Source: JBFWNG01 sp050251195
GTDB lineage: Bacteria > Bdellovibrionota_B > Oligoflexia > Oligoflexales > Oligoflexaceae
Reading direction: 5' to 3'
NCBI GenBank assembly: GCA_050251195.1
Contig: JBFWNG010000005.1
Location: 1 to 64,000, forward strand
Length of the DNA: 64,000 bases
The notes under the pieces: model-generated
Seen by the model: only the letters and a program-made list of their open reading frames with translations
The model's database searches: none
Told to the model about the DNA's origin: nothing
Translations under genes and position numbers: made by a program
In this document: positions 6,558 to 15,365 of the stretch, piece after piece
How positions within the stretch are numbered: position 1 is the stretch's first letter
Layout of the letters: every line of letters begins with the position of its first letter

Positions 6558-8374
6558 TAACCTGTCCTACCCAAATCCTGTGGGAGTTCGTCTTCGGCAT
6601 TTGTGGTGTCAGTCGATTCAGCCGAAAGCGGGCTACCCAGAATCTCAAGGGTCTTCGTTGAGCTCTTGAGAGTCTGAAGATTTCGCGCCAAGTCAGCCTT
6701 GCTAAACGACATTGGTTGCGGCGCATTCGCCTTATTGGCGTTCGCCAATCCAAACTCATATGTCGCTCTTAGTGCCGAAGAGAGATGGTCTGTGACCGAA
6801 GCATGCCGCTCGACTGTGCCAACCATTTCGACAACGCCTTTGAGCATTTTGCAGCAATAGCTGATGTCATAGTAATTCTTGGATAAGAGCTTGCTCATCC
6901 GATCGCTAAATAGAGTGAGCTGATTGCTCTCGATGCTGACCGTCGAACCAAGCTCGTTTTCTTGGGCGAGCAAAGTTTCTTGTTTGCGGAGCATCTTATG
7001 AAACTCGGTACTTCCCTTATCAATGTTGCGCAACTGAACAAGGTGAGTGCTGATTTCTCGATTGAAGTTCAGGATCTCTGCCATAGCCATATTAGACGTA
7101 GATATCGCATTGGAGTGGTTTGAGCCAAAGTCGTTTACTGCGGCGACAGCCGTTTCGACCGATTTTTGACCAATAATAAGTTGGGCAGAAGCCTGATCCG
7201 CTTCCTGTTGTATTGTCATGAGTAGGTCAGTGATCGAACGCGTTGCAGAACTTGACCTTGCGGCGAGCTTTCGCACCTCTTCTGCGACGACGGCAAAACC
7301 CTGGCCTTGTTCCCCCGCTCTTGCGGCTTCGATGGACGCATTGAGAGCGAGAAGGTTTGTTTGTTCCGCGATATCATCGATGACGTCGGTAATGTTGACA
7401 ATCGCTTCGGCTCTTTCTGATAGGCCGCTCACAAGTTTCGATGCCTTCGAAACGTTGGATCGAGACTCCGATATGGCGGACGAAAGCGATTTTATCGACT
7501 CGTAACCTATGTTGGCGTCTTCGGAGATGCGACGTAGTTGGGCGACCAACGATTCGGACTTCTTAACGGCGAGTCGATCAAAGCTCAGAGTGTCCTTCAC
7601 CTGCTTAAAGAGCTGCACTTGACATTCGTTTATCTTGTCGACAATGTTCTTAACTTTGTCCTGGGTTTCGCGCCATGCGCGGAGCTTATTATTGAACGTG
7701 TTCCAATTTAGTTTAGTCGCTCCCACGAAGTCGCTGTTGTTTCTAAAGACGTCGATGACTTTGCGAAGGCTCTGATCTATGGTGAAAATATCGTTTTTGA
7801 CTTGAGTTATCTCTTTATAGATAATGTTGTTGTTCATGGAAATGTGAAGCAACTCGTCGCTGTGATTCGCGAGATGTTCTTTCGACGCGAACAAAGCAGG
7901 GTCCACGCTGGGTAGATGCCGGTAAATGTCTTCCGTAGCCTTCGTGATTTCCCCGACTATCTCTTGCAGGTACTCATTTGTCATTCGTTGCGAACTTAGA
8001 GGAAGCGACGTTCGTCCCGTTCTTCCAAGTTTGACTGCATTTGGCTTGTTGCTCACGGCGAAGGCGAGAACGATCGTCGCGAAAAGCAATAGATTGCTTA
8101 CGAAGAGCCACAGGACGCCCATATGCTCGACCAAATAGCCGTTGTCCATGATTTTTTGAAAGGTTTGATCGATAAGTCCTATCAGAACTTGGTCCGATTC
8201 TGGCACTTCTTTGCTATAGTTCTTGATATAGTTTTCCAATGACTCGAGACTGTGCGTGTTCGAAAATCCCCACAGACCGCCAAACTGAATATCTGTAAGA
8301 AAAGATATGTTGAGTAAGCAAAGCACCGCCGCAACCGAAAAGAGGAAATGTTTGATTGAAAATGGCTTTTGCAT
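6557..8374 (-). CDS. Methyl-accepting chemotaxis protein (transmembrane chemoreceptor)
   Basis: Chemoreceptor that signals through CheW/CheA. The start chosen is MQKPFSIKHF, preceded by GGGGGA at a good distance; the frame is open further upstream, but those 35 residues lack receptor features. The 605-residue chain has a membrane segment near residues 7-25, a short external domain of about 75 residues, a second membrane segment near 105-125, a cytoplasmic coiled-coil region and the highly conserved hairpin tip (DDIAEQTNLLALNASIEAAR, then GQGFAVVAEEVRKLAARS). No clear HAMP domain is visible. The small sensor domain implies that ligand sensing is limited or indirect. Its stop overlaps the flagellin start by one base, and it is divergent from a cyclic-nucleotide-binding gene. 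Confidence 0.9.
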   Translation of the reverse strand: MQKPFSIKHFLFSVAAVLCLLNISFLTDIQFGGLWGFSNTHSLESLENYIKNYSKEVPESDQVLIGLIDQTFQKIMDNGYLVEHMGVLWLFVSNLLLFATIVLAFAVSNKPNAVKLGRTGRTSLPLSSQRMTNEYLQEIVGEITKATEDIYRHLPSVDPALFASKEHLANHSDELLHISMNNNIIYKEITQVKNDIFTIDQSLRKVIDVFRNNSDFVGATKLNWNTFNNKLRAWRETQDKVKNIVDKINECQVQLFKQVKDTLSFDRLAVKKSESLVAQLRRISEDANIGYESIKSLSSAISESRSNVSKASKLVSGLSERAEAIVNITDVIDDIAEQTNLLALNASIEAARAGEQGQGFAVVAEEVRKLAARSSSATRSITDLLMTIQQEADQASAQLIIGQKSVETAVAAVNDFGSNHSNAISTSNMAMAEILNFNREISTHLVQLRNIDKGSTEFHKMLRKQETLLAQENELGSTVSIESNQLTLFSDRMSKLLSKNYYDISYCCKMLKGVVEMVGTVERHASVTDHLSSALRATYEFGLANANKANAPQPMSFSKADLARNLQTLKSSTKTLEILGSPLSAESTDTTNAEDELPQDLGRTG

Positions 8375-8641
8375 TAGTCCCCCGGATTTTACAGAAAATG
8401 CTAAACGCTTTATCGACCAACAGGCACAGACATTTAGTTTTTCCGGGTGGCCTAGCAGGGGTTCGGGTGAATGCGGCAATTGACTGGATTACAAAAAAGC
8501 GTCGTTTTCCCAGTAAAGGAAATGGGGTGCGCGCGCGTTTCCCGAGCTTGCTCTTCGGTTTTGGCAATGGGACTTCAGACTGAGTTGGGTAACTGATAGA
8601 ATATATAGGTACTGTTGAAGAATTTCGGAAAGAGAGCTCCC

Positions 8642-9412
8642 ATGGCCAGCGCCGTAGAAATCGATTCCATAGCTTTTCTCAAATACCTTCCGGCTGATTC
8701 CATTGCGGAATTGCGGAGTCGATTTTCCGTCTTGGAGCTTCCGGCCAATACAATTTTTATTCGGAGCGGCGAGACTGTAGACTTTCTCTATCTTGTTATC
8801 TCAGGACAAGTTGAGGTTTATACGGACATTTTGTGCACCGATCACCTGAGCACGTTGTTTTCGGGCGACACGATCGGCGAGATGTCGTTGGTAGAGGACA
8901 AGAGAAGCTCGAGTGCGACTTTAAAGTCGTCAAGTCAAGGGGCGAAACTGGGCATGATTCCGTTTTTGGACATAAGAAAATACGTCCTCGATCGGCCCGA
9001 CCGCGCCAGCGGATTTTATCGCGGAATATCTGAACTCCTGTCGCAAAGGCTAAGGGAAACCAACAAGAAGGCCAAGGCGAACTTGAGCATTGGGATCAAG
9101 GTTATCAGCGAAATCCTCGGCGAACCTTTCGTCAATCGCGTTTTGAAGTCCGACGATCCGCCCAAAATCGACGCCGACAGCATGGAAAAGCTCCTGAATT
9201 TCATTCCATCCTTAGACAACGCTATCGAAAATCCGCCTGTGAGAATTGAATCGGCGCTTCTTTCTTCGATCAAATTCGAGGTAGGGCGCACACCGAGTCT
9301 TGGCGGCGAAAGCCTCAAGCAGGTGTTTAAAAATCTGCGTGTGGTTGCGGAATTCTTAAAAAATATCGAGCGGGCTATGTCGAGAAAGACGCTCAAGCCT
9401 ATCGGCGAGTAA
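8642..9412 (+). CDS. Cyclic nucleotide-binding domain protein (no DNA-binding domain)
   Basis: A 256-residue cytoplasmic protein whose first ~130 residues form a cNMP-binding beta-roll: hydrophobic strands with glycine turns (FIRSGETVDFLYLVISGQVEVY) and the phosphate-binding-cassette region FSGDTIGEMSLVEDKRSSSATL, which keeps the GE and the R-S/A pairs used to hold the cyclic phosphate. The C-terminal half is helical and contains no winged helix, so it is not a Crp-type regulator; it may be an adaptor. The ATG used has GAGAG upstream; a TTG nine codons earlier (8615) is a possible alternative. It is divergent from the chemoreceptor-flagellin pair, a hint that cyclic nucleotide signalling and motility are linked here. 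Confidence 0.8.
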   Translation: MASAVEIDSIAFLKYLPADSIAELRSRFSVLELPANTIFIRSGETVDFLYLVISGQVEVYTDILCTDHLSTLFSGDTIGEMSLVEDKRSSSATLKSSSQGAKLGMIPFLDIRKYVLDRPDRASGFYRGISELLSQRLRETNKKAKANLSIGIKVISEILGEPFVNRVLKSDDPPKIDADSMEKLLNFIPSLDNAIENPPVRIESALLSSIKFEVGRTPSLGGESLKQVFKNLRVVAEFLKNIERAMSRKTLKPIGE

Positions 9413-9414
9413 GA

Positions 9415-10107
9415 TTACCTCAAAACCTTTAGAGGTTCTTTTACGGGACTTGCTTCTCCGAATCTCAAAAACGAATCAATGATATACGCGTCGCTGGTCG
9501 TCGAGCCACTGGCCGAATCAGAGGACGGCTTAAGGGTTAGATTGCTCATGTTGATGACGAGATGCAGTTTTTCTGTGACGCCGTTCAATGTCACCTTCTC
9601 GGTTCGCCAATACCCCCGATTGTCGCCGGTATTGCCGAATAAATCTTTGCCCGTTTCGTGGACAAGAATACCTTCGAGTAGTTCATTATTGTTGGACGGA
9701 TCTAGAATCCGGTATCTTACGTCTCGTCCGAATTCCCTTATGAATGCATTGACGTCATAGTAAATGGATTCATCGGTTAAGGTTCGTGGGCTGCCGTCAC
9801 AGTTTGTCAACGAAATTTCATATGTTACAAATTGATTCGGTTCGTCATTTTTAATGTAGTCGGTGAGGAGCTTGGCAACGGTTTTTCCGGCTGCTTCGTT
9901 ACAGCCGTTAGAGTCGGAGTCAGGGTTTCCCGGACCGTCAGTATTGGGGTTGCTTGTGTTGCCCTCTTGAGTCTCGGGTGTACCCTCTTCACCCACCGGC
10001 GATTTTCTTACTCGCTCGGGCCCTGAGAAATTAGAGCGGTTCTTGCAGCTTGCTGATACAACAGCAACACTCAAGCCTAGCCAGAAAAGCCCAATTTGGT
10101 AATTCAT
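9415..10107 (-). CDS. Hypothetical lipoprotein
   Basis: A 230-residue protein with a lipoprotein signal peptide (MNYQIGLFWLGLSVAVVSASC; acylated Cys21, Ser at -1) followed by a disordered, Gly/Asn/Asp/Thr-rich linker (about residues 22-70) and a globular, strand-rich domain to the end. An AAGAGG site precedes the ATG. The globular part has two Cys that could form a disulphide. The family is not recognised. Its stop codon lies two bases from the stop of the cyclic-nucleotide-binding gene, so the two are convergent. Confidence 0.7.
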   Translation of the reverse strand: MNYQIGLFWLGLSVAVVSASCKNRSNFSGPERVRKSPVGEEGTPETQEGNTSNPNTDGPGNPDSDSNGCNEAAGKTVAKLLTDYIKNDEPNQFVTYEISLTNCDGSPRTLTDESIYYDVNAFIREFGRDVRYRILDPSNNNELLEGILVHETGKDLFGNTGDNRGYWRTEKVTLNGVTEKLHLVINMSNLTLKPSSDSASGSTTSDAYIIDSFLRFGEASPVKEPLKVLR

Positions 10108-10261
10108 GGTAAACCTCTTCTTAGGGGATATCGGAGGGATCTTTTGTGACTTTAGAAAAACTGAGTTCGAGATCCACTTGCTAATTTTCTAAATTTCCGA
10201 AAAACTAATAAGACAAAGTTCAAAACAAAAAGAAGCCCAGCAAAAGACCTAGGGAGGAACA

Positions 10262-12127
10262 ATGAAGGTTTACGTCCGAAGATCCATAGTCGCAGCAATC
10301 ATTGCTTTTTTGGCTCAAAGTTGCAAAACGTCCAAATCAAATTCGAGTTTTAAGGACGAAGGCTCTGCTCCGTCGGCATATAGATTGCCTGATGCGATAA
10401 GCCCTGAAGAAAATCTTAAGTTATGGACAAAATATTGCGTCGTGGATCCGGCGACCGCCGAGTCTAATGAAGTGGGAATGATTCCTGATCCCAACTACAA
10501 CGACCCGCTCGTAAAGCAGGCGGCGCAAAATCTGTCTCGCGTGAATAGACTTAGTTTTTCCCTTTATTCCATTATCAACGTTAAACACATCAACCGCAAA
10601 CATAAGCCGGCAAACGTTAGCAGCCAGGCCCACGATTTTGTGACTTATTTGTGCGGAGAATTTAGAGACCGAGCTACTATGATCGAGTCGAAACTCGCCT
10701 GGGTAAGCAGGATGAACTATCTGCCGAACAAACCAGGTTCGGAAAATACCCCGAACTTCGATCCTAAGAAAGACGAGTGGGCACAGATGACGGCACAGAT
10801 GTATCAGCCGTATTATGAGTTCACCGAGCAGCTCTTTCAAGCGAGAGTTCCCGGAGAAAAAATAGACCTTGGTGTTCGCACGCGAAGGGGAGAGGTCAAG
10901 AAAATTGATCGGCCGATTCCGCCGCTAACGGTTTGCGAAAATCGATATATTTTCGCAAACTATGTTAGCAAAAAAAAGCAATTTCAGTCGTTGGAAGACT
11001 TTGATCGGGGCTACGCGCCTTTCAAGCAAGCTAACTGCGGTCCCAACGAGCTTGACTACTACTTGGACTTTCGCGGCGACTCCAACATCAAGCCAAACTC
11101 ACCTGAAGGCAACGGCATGATCTGGTATTCCCGCAGTATCGCGTTGCAGTGCTATACGACGACCAGATCAGTGGCGGATTTGCCGGAAGCGGAGCGAAAG
11201 GCTCTACAAACAAAGGGAGAAATCACGAAACAACATACGTTGCTTAAGAACGAAGATTGTATCAAGTATTACCGAGAGCCGTTTAAGCACAGATGGCTTG
11301 CGTCGCGATCGGCATTGGGCGCGTGGGTTTTGTACGGCAACGAGCACGTCGACGCTTTCTATCGGGGTGACGGTGGAAGCGGCAAGAACCTTCGGATCAT
11401 TCCACCGATTACGAGCCCGCTGACAGCTCCGTCCGGGGTTTCTGCAATCAACGTCGAGCATAACTTGGCCGGGCTTGTTCCAGCGAAAATGCTAAGCGGC
11501 GCCAACAATGCTTGGCTTGCGCCCGACATGGGCCTCATGGATTATGCGAATCAGCAAGAGAGTGCGACGGGAGCGCAGGAAAACATATCAAAGGCGTTTA
11601 TCTACAAGCGACTCAGTGGCGCCGTCGATACCCACACCGATTGGTACAGCTCGGGATACAACGACCAACTCAACCAGGAAAAACCTCGAGATTGTTACGT
11701 TGATCCCAATTCGGAAAAGTGCCAAGCCTATTCGCCTTTTGTTGCGTCAAGCTATGAAATGAGCCAGTCCAACAACTTTACGGCCCCTGGTCTGACTGTT
11801 CCCGCGTTCGATCCCAAAGCTGAAGAGTTTAAGCACATCATGTTGGTTTTCAAAATTCATAAGAACAACTGGTATACTTCGGAGGATATTAGCAAAGGGC
11901 GCAATATCGACTTCGACCGGATGTGGTTCGACGAAACATCGTTAGGGAATACGGATTTGGCTAAAAGTGAGAAAGGTTGGGACCGCTTGGGAACATCGCT
12001 TGAAGCGGAACACCACACCATCCTTTACCTGGCGAATCTCTGCACGAGCGGAAAAATCCGCAATGAGGGCGAGGAATGTTATCCGGAGGGCGAAGGCGAA
12101 GGTGTGGTCGAGCCTGTTACGGACTAA
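10262..12127 (+). CDS. Large hypothetical lipoprotein
   Basis: A 621-residue exported protein with a lipoprotein signal (FLAQSC; Cys21, Ser at -1) and a strong ribosome-binding site (GGGAGGAAC before the ATG). It has about ten Cys in the mature part, spread through the chain in ways that suggest disulphides, and no CxxCH heme site. Many Trp/Tyr and conserved-looking blocks (LAPDMGLMDYAN, RLSGAVDTHTDWYSSGYNDQ) indicate a real globular family that I cannot name. Oddly, the reading frame after the TAA continues as QQGGAGNPNFETLYHYS before the next stop, which looks like protein; the TAA may be a recent truncation. Confidence 0.7.
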   Translation: MKVYVRRSIVAAIIAFLAQSCKTSKSNSSFKDEGSAPSAYRLPDAISPEENLKLWTKYCVVDPATAESNEVGMIPDPNYNDPLVKQAAQNLSRVNRLSFSLYSIINVKHINRKHKPANVSSQAHDFVTYLCGEFRDRATMIESKLAWVSRMNYLPNKPGSENTPNFDPKKDEWAQMTAQMYQPYYEFTEQLFQARVPGEKIDLGVRTRRGEVKKIDRPIPPLTVCENRYIFANYVSKKKQFQSLEDFDRGYAPFKQANCGPNELDYYLDFRGDSNIKPNSPEGNGMIWYSRSIALQCYTTTRSVADLPEAERKALQTKGEITKQHTLLKNEDCIKYYREPFKHRWLASRSALGAWVLYGNEHVDAFYRGDGGSGKNLRIIPPITSPLTAPSGVSAINVEHNLAGLVPAKMLSGANNAWLAPDMGLMDYANQQESATGAQENISKAFIYKRLSGAVDTHTDWYSSGYNDQLNQEKPRDCYVDPNSEKCQAYSPFVASSYEMSQSNNFTAPGLTVPAFDPKAEEFKHIMLVFKIHKNNWYTSEDISKGRNIDFDRMWFDETSLGNTDLAKSEKGWDRLGTSLEAEHHTILYLANLCTSGKIRNEGEECYPEGEGEGVVEPVTD

Positions 12128-12345
12128 CAGCAGGGTGGGGCCGGTAATCCCAACTTCGAAACGCTCTACCACTATTCATAGACCTCTGCGTATGCCTGTG
12201 GCTAAGGGTGAGCGTGAACCTATTCGCACCTTGGAAGGTCTTCTAGTCCAAGGCTAAAAATTTATTGCCCCTAAGTCAATGTTTTTCCTAGAAATATACT
12301 CTTGTAAGCTTTTGGGACCTGTTGCTTTTTTAAGCACCCTTTGGT

Positions 12346-12369
12346 AAGTACGCCGGTACTTTCTTTTTG
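12346..12369 (+). terminator. Possible weak terminator in a 290-base gene-free stretch
   Basis: AAGTAC and GTACTT pair around a GCCG loop and are followed by TCTTTTT. A second small hairpin (TGCTT/AAGCA) lies just upstream near 12323-12336. The stem is only six base pairs. The rest of 12128-12418 holds no gene beyond the possible continuation of the upstream lipoprotein frame. Confidence 0.35.
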
Positions 12370-12418
12370 GATTTGCCCCTTTCCAGACAATGAATTCGTT
12401 AGGCGATAAAAGGCTTTG

Positions 12419-13129
12419 ATGCTACAGGAACACGACAGCGATAGCCCAAAGAACGCGAACAAGGCGATGCGCCTGGATCGCCGCAAGGTCCTTGTTGCGG
12501 AGGATGCGCCGGACTTGCAGGTTCTAACCAGGTTTTACCTGGAAAGGAACGGCGCCCAAGTGACGATGTGTGAAGACGGAAATGCCGTAACGGAGATCGC
12601 CTTTGACAGCGATTTTGATTGCATCCTCATGGACATTCAGATGCCTCGAAAGAGTGGCTTTGAAGCGACCAAGGACCTGAGATCGCGTGGATACAAAGGA
12701 AAGATTGTAGCTATGACCGCGCACGCCTTCCCTGGCGAGCGGGAGAAATATCTGGACGCCGGTTTTGACGGATTTCTGACGAAGCCTGTGCTTGAATCTG
12801 AAATCATCGATGCCGTGCATCTCCAATCCCAAAAGGTCAAGTCCATCTACGAGGACGATCCCATTGTAAAAATGGCGGGCGACATGTTTATGAAAGGTCT
12901 TCCCGACAAGTTTGATCGGCTGAAAAACAATATTGAAAGCCGCGACTGGGACAGCTTGGTTCGTACAAGTCATCAGATCAAAGGATCCAGCAGCTCTTTC
13001 GGTTTTTTGGAAATGTCAGCAACGGCCGAGGCATTGGAAAACGAAGCCCGAGGCGACAGAAATGTTCGCGTGGCAGAGGTTCTGGTTGCTGCGTTGGAAA
13101 AATTAGCAGCGCCCCATATGAGACCCTAA
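12419..13129 (+). CDS. Response regulator with C-terminal histidine phosphotransfer domain (REC-HPt)
   Basis: A 236-residue signalling protein. The receiver domain (about 22-140) has the acidic pair (AEDAPD), phospho-acceptor Asp72 in CILMDIQMP, the conserved Thr in AMTAHAF and Lys in FLTKPV. The C-terminal third (about 150-236) is a helical HPt domain with phospho-His185 in RTSHQIKGSSSSFGF. Such proteins pass phosphoryl groups in multi-step relays of hybrid kinases. AAAAGG stands five bases before the ATG used; a TTG directly in front is also possible. It converges on the NtrC-type gene with 22 bases between stops, so phosphotransfer to that regulator is a reasonable but unproved idea. Confidence 0.9.
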   Translation: MLQEHDSDSPKNANKAMRLDRRKVLVAEDAPDLQVLTRFYLERNGAQVTMCEDGNAVTEIAFDSDFDCILMDIQMPRKSGFEATKDLRSRGYKGKIVAMTAHAFPGEREKYLDAGFDGFLTKPVLESEIIDAVHLQSQKVKSIYEDDPIVKMAGDMFMKGLPDKFDRLKNNIESRDWDSLVRTSHQIKGSSSSFGFLEMSATAEALENEARGDRNVRVAEVLVAALEKLAAPHMRP

Positions 13130-13151
13130 CGATTTCGCACCAGGGTCTGGC

Positions 13152-14573
13152 CTATTCCTTAAAAGAATTGGGATCAATCTCGTACTTTTTGAGGAGTCGA
13201 TAGATCGCTGGACGATACTGATCGGAGATCCGGGCCGCCTCAGCAATGTTGCCCTTGGTAAAAATAAGCAACTCTTCAATGTAATTTTTTTCGAACTGTT
13301 CTTTCGCATTGCAATAGGACAACGGCTTCTTTTCAGCTTCCGCGTTAACATGCGCTCCCTTTGTTCTGCTGGCGCCGCCCGCTACGGGAAGAATGTCCTC
13401 TATCCGAAGTTCGTTCTTCTCGCTCAAAAGCACTGCGCGTTCCACGGCATTGGCTAGCTCGCGAACGTTTCCTGGCCATGGGTAAAGTCTCAGTTTTGCC
13501 ATCAAACTTAAAGTCGGAAGGTGCATCGACTTGTTAAATTTCTTGTTGGCGTTAACGATAAAGTTTTTTACGAGATCTGGGATATCGCTTGATCGTAGTT
13601 TCAACGAAGGGAGTTCCAACGTGACGACGGACAATCGATAAAAGAGGTCCATTCGGAACTTGCCTGTCATCATGTCCTTATGCAGGTCTCGATTTGTGGC
13701 CGCGATAACTCGGGTGTTGACCTGGATGGGATGACAGGAGCCGACAGGCGTAATCTCACGTTCTTGAAGAACGCGGAGCAGCTTCGCTTGCAGCGCATGG
13801 GGCATCTCGCCTATTTCGTCTAAGAATAGCGTCCCGTTATGGCAAGTTTCAAAGAAACCCTTTCTGTCTTTCGAGGACCCGGTGTAGGCACCGCGGGTAC
13901 TACCAAAAAGCTCCGCCTCCAAAAGGTGTTCGGAAATGGCTGCACAGTTTAGGGCAATGAATGGGCCGGTCTCTTTACGCGACGACAAGTTATGAACCGC
14001 GCGAGCAACTAGTTCTTTGCCCGTGCCCGATTCCCCGCTAATGAGTGCTGTGACGTCTGTCGGAGCAATTTTGGCTATTTGCTGGAAAACCTTTTGCATC
14101 GCGGGGCTGTTTCCAATGATGCCGAGCTCTGCAAAATTTACGGATGTTTCAGGAGCGTCGCCTTCGTTTCTCAATAACTCTGAAAACTTTTGTACTATGG
14201 CATCGGGGTGATCGGACTTAACGAGAAATCCCGAAGCGCCTTCGCTCAAAGCCGCTACGGCAATGTCAATGGAGCCATGCCCTGTGAGCATAATAACTTT
14301 GGTGAAGGGAGTCGTCTTAACGATGCGAGGGATGTTGCCGACGGCCGTTGTTGCGCCGAGATAGTTGTCGAGAAGTATGGCGTCGTAATGCCTGTTTTGA
14401 ACCATCTCCAGAACTTGATCAATCGAGCCTGCTTGTTCTACCAAATACCCCTTTTGCTCAAGTTTCTTTTGATACAGATACCGAATGTTTTCGTCATCAT
14501 CGACAACGAGGACTCTTTCTCGTTTCTGTCTCTGCTTAGACTCGGAAACCAAATCGCTTATGAGGGTTTTCAA
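13152..14573 (-). CDS. Sigma-54-dependent response regulator (NtrC family)
   Basis: Activator of RNA polymerase carrying sigma-54, 473 residues. A receiver domain (about 19-135; phospho-Asp69 in AILLDNYLG) is followed by the AAA+ ATPase (about 150-385) with Walker A GESGTGKE (Lys186), Walker B NGTLFLDEIGEM, and the sigma-54-contacting loop at 228-233, here GAYTGS instead of the usual GAFTGA. The C-terminus has a Fis-type helix-turn-helix (GNIAEAARISDQYRPAIYRLL). The start is a TTG preceded by TGGAG; no ATG is better placed. It is divergent from a REC gene that carries a sigma-54 promoter, so it may control that gene and other sigma-54 promoters in the window. No cognate kinase is adjacent. 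Confidence 0.93.
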   Translation of the reverse strand: MKTLISDLVSESKQRQKRERVLVVDDDENIRYLYQKKLEQKGYLVEQAGSIDQVLEMVQNRHYDAILLDNYLGATTAVGNIPRIVKTTPFTKVIMLTGHGSIDIAVAALSEGASGFLVKSDHPDAIVQKFSELLRNEGDAPETSVNFAELGIIGNSPAMQKVFQQIAKIAPTDVTALISGESGTGKELVARAVHNLSSRKETGPFIALNCAAISEHLLEAELFGSTRGAYTGSSKDRKGFFETCHNGTLFLDEIGEMPHALQAKLLRVLQEREITPVGSCHPIQVNTRVIAATNRDLHKDMMTGKFRMDLFYRLSVVTLELPSLKLRSSDIPDLVKNFIVNANKKFNKSMHLPTLSLMAKLRLYPWPGNVRELANAVERAVLLSEKNELRIEDILPVAGGASRTKGAHVNAEAEKKPLSYCNAKEQFEKNYIEELLIFTKGNIAEAARISDQYRPAIYRLLKKYEIDPNSFKE

Positions 14574-14834
14574 TATATAGCTCCAGGTTTTATCGATTCA
14601 TAAGAAAATCATTAATAGGTAGGCTCAAGATTTTGATTATTAATAAAAGTATATGAAAAGTCAACATCAATCACCTTGGGGACAGGGGAAATGTTTAAGG
14701 GGAGGACAAGATAAGAGGGCAGGGCATGTATTTGGGGTTGGAGGAAATTTAGGACATTGTTGGGAGAAGGTGAACATTTTGGGGCCAAATTGCGGGGAAG
14801 CCGCTGAAATGACGTATCGGACGGCTGGCCAATA
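14574..14834. other. Gene-free regulatory stretch between NtrC-type and REC genes
   Basis: The short overlapping open frames here are Trp/Cys/Gly-rich and not protein-like. The plus strand is markedly purine-rich and G-rich from about 14678 to 14800. It contains GGCCAAATT at 14783-14791, a motif also found upstream of other sigma-54 promoters here, and ends in the 14-base palindrome GGCCAATATTGGCC (14827-14840), which overlaps the -24 element. This is the expected place for activator-binding sites. Confidence 0.5.
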
Positions 14835-14851
14835 TTGGCCGCGATATTGCA
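14835..14851 (+). promoter_or_regulatory. Sigma-54 (-24/-12) promoter for the REC gene
   Basis: TTGGCCGCGATATTGCA keeps both invariant blocks, TTGGC and TTGCA, at the correct spacing (GG to GC twelve bases apart). It lies 53 bases before the ATG of the REC gene and divergent from the NtrC-type activator gene. Its -24 half is inside a perfect 14-base palindrome. Confidence 0.75.
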
Positions 14852-14903
14852 ATGGAGAATTTGAATCTAGAATGGCTAACCCAATACAAGGAGAATATTT
14901 CCC

Positions 14904-15365
14904 ATGCACGGGATCAAACACGTGAATACTCACGCGCAAGGACAGGGGCCGTCTAAGTCGGAGGCGAGAATCGTGCTCATTGACGATTGTCCTCATTTTT
15001 GTCGCATTATGGAGGCAGCCGCAAAAAGACAGGGCCTCTATCTTAAGGCGTACTCCTCACTGGCGGATATGTATACGATTGCTAATTTAAAAAACTTTGA
15101 TCTCGCGCTGATCGACTACCATCTGGATTCTTTTTGTGGTCTCGAAATCGCCGAATACGTGGATATTTTCTTTCAGGACCTTCCGGTTGTCATCGTCAGC
15201 GGTGACGACGTACCGCGCAAGAAACCATGGCCCGAAAGCGTTAAAGGCTTTCTCACAAAGAGTCTTGGGGCGCAGGAAATACTGCAACGGGCATTGGCGA
15301 TAGGGGAGAAGTGCCGCCTCTATCAAATGCTCGAGCGCGGCACCATTGCAGGTAATGCTATCTGA
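14904..15365 (+). CDS. Single-domain response regulator (REC)
   Basis: A 153-residue protein that is almost entirely a receiver domain: acidic pair in VLIDDCPHF, phospho-acceptor Asp in LALIDYHLD, Ser in VIVSGDD and Lys in FLTKSLG. The first 20 residues and a short C-terminal tail carry no output domain, so it probably acts through protein-protein contacts. AAGGAG lies ten bases before the ATG. A sigma-54 promoter precedes it, and the divergent NtrC-type gene is the obvious candidate regulator. Its end overlaps the convergent small secreted-protein gene by eight bases. Confidence 0.88.
   Translation: MHGIKHVNTHAQGQGPSKSEARIVLIDDCPHFCRIMEAAAKRQGLYLKAYSSLADMYTIANLKNFDLALIDYHLDSFCGLEIAEYVDIFFQDLPVVIVSGDDVPRKKPWPESVKGFLTKSLGAQEILQRALAIGEKCRLYQMLERGTIAGNAI

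Noticed and set aside
14653..14996. Overlapping open frames on both strands in the G-rich stretch before the REC gene
   Set aside because: The composition is dominated by Trp, Cys, Gly and Pro without protein-like patterning, and the region holds the sigma-54 promoter.
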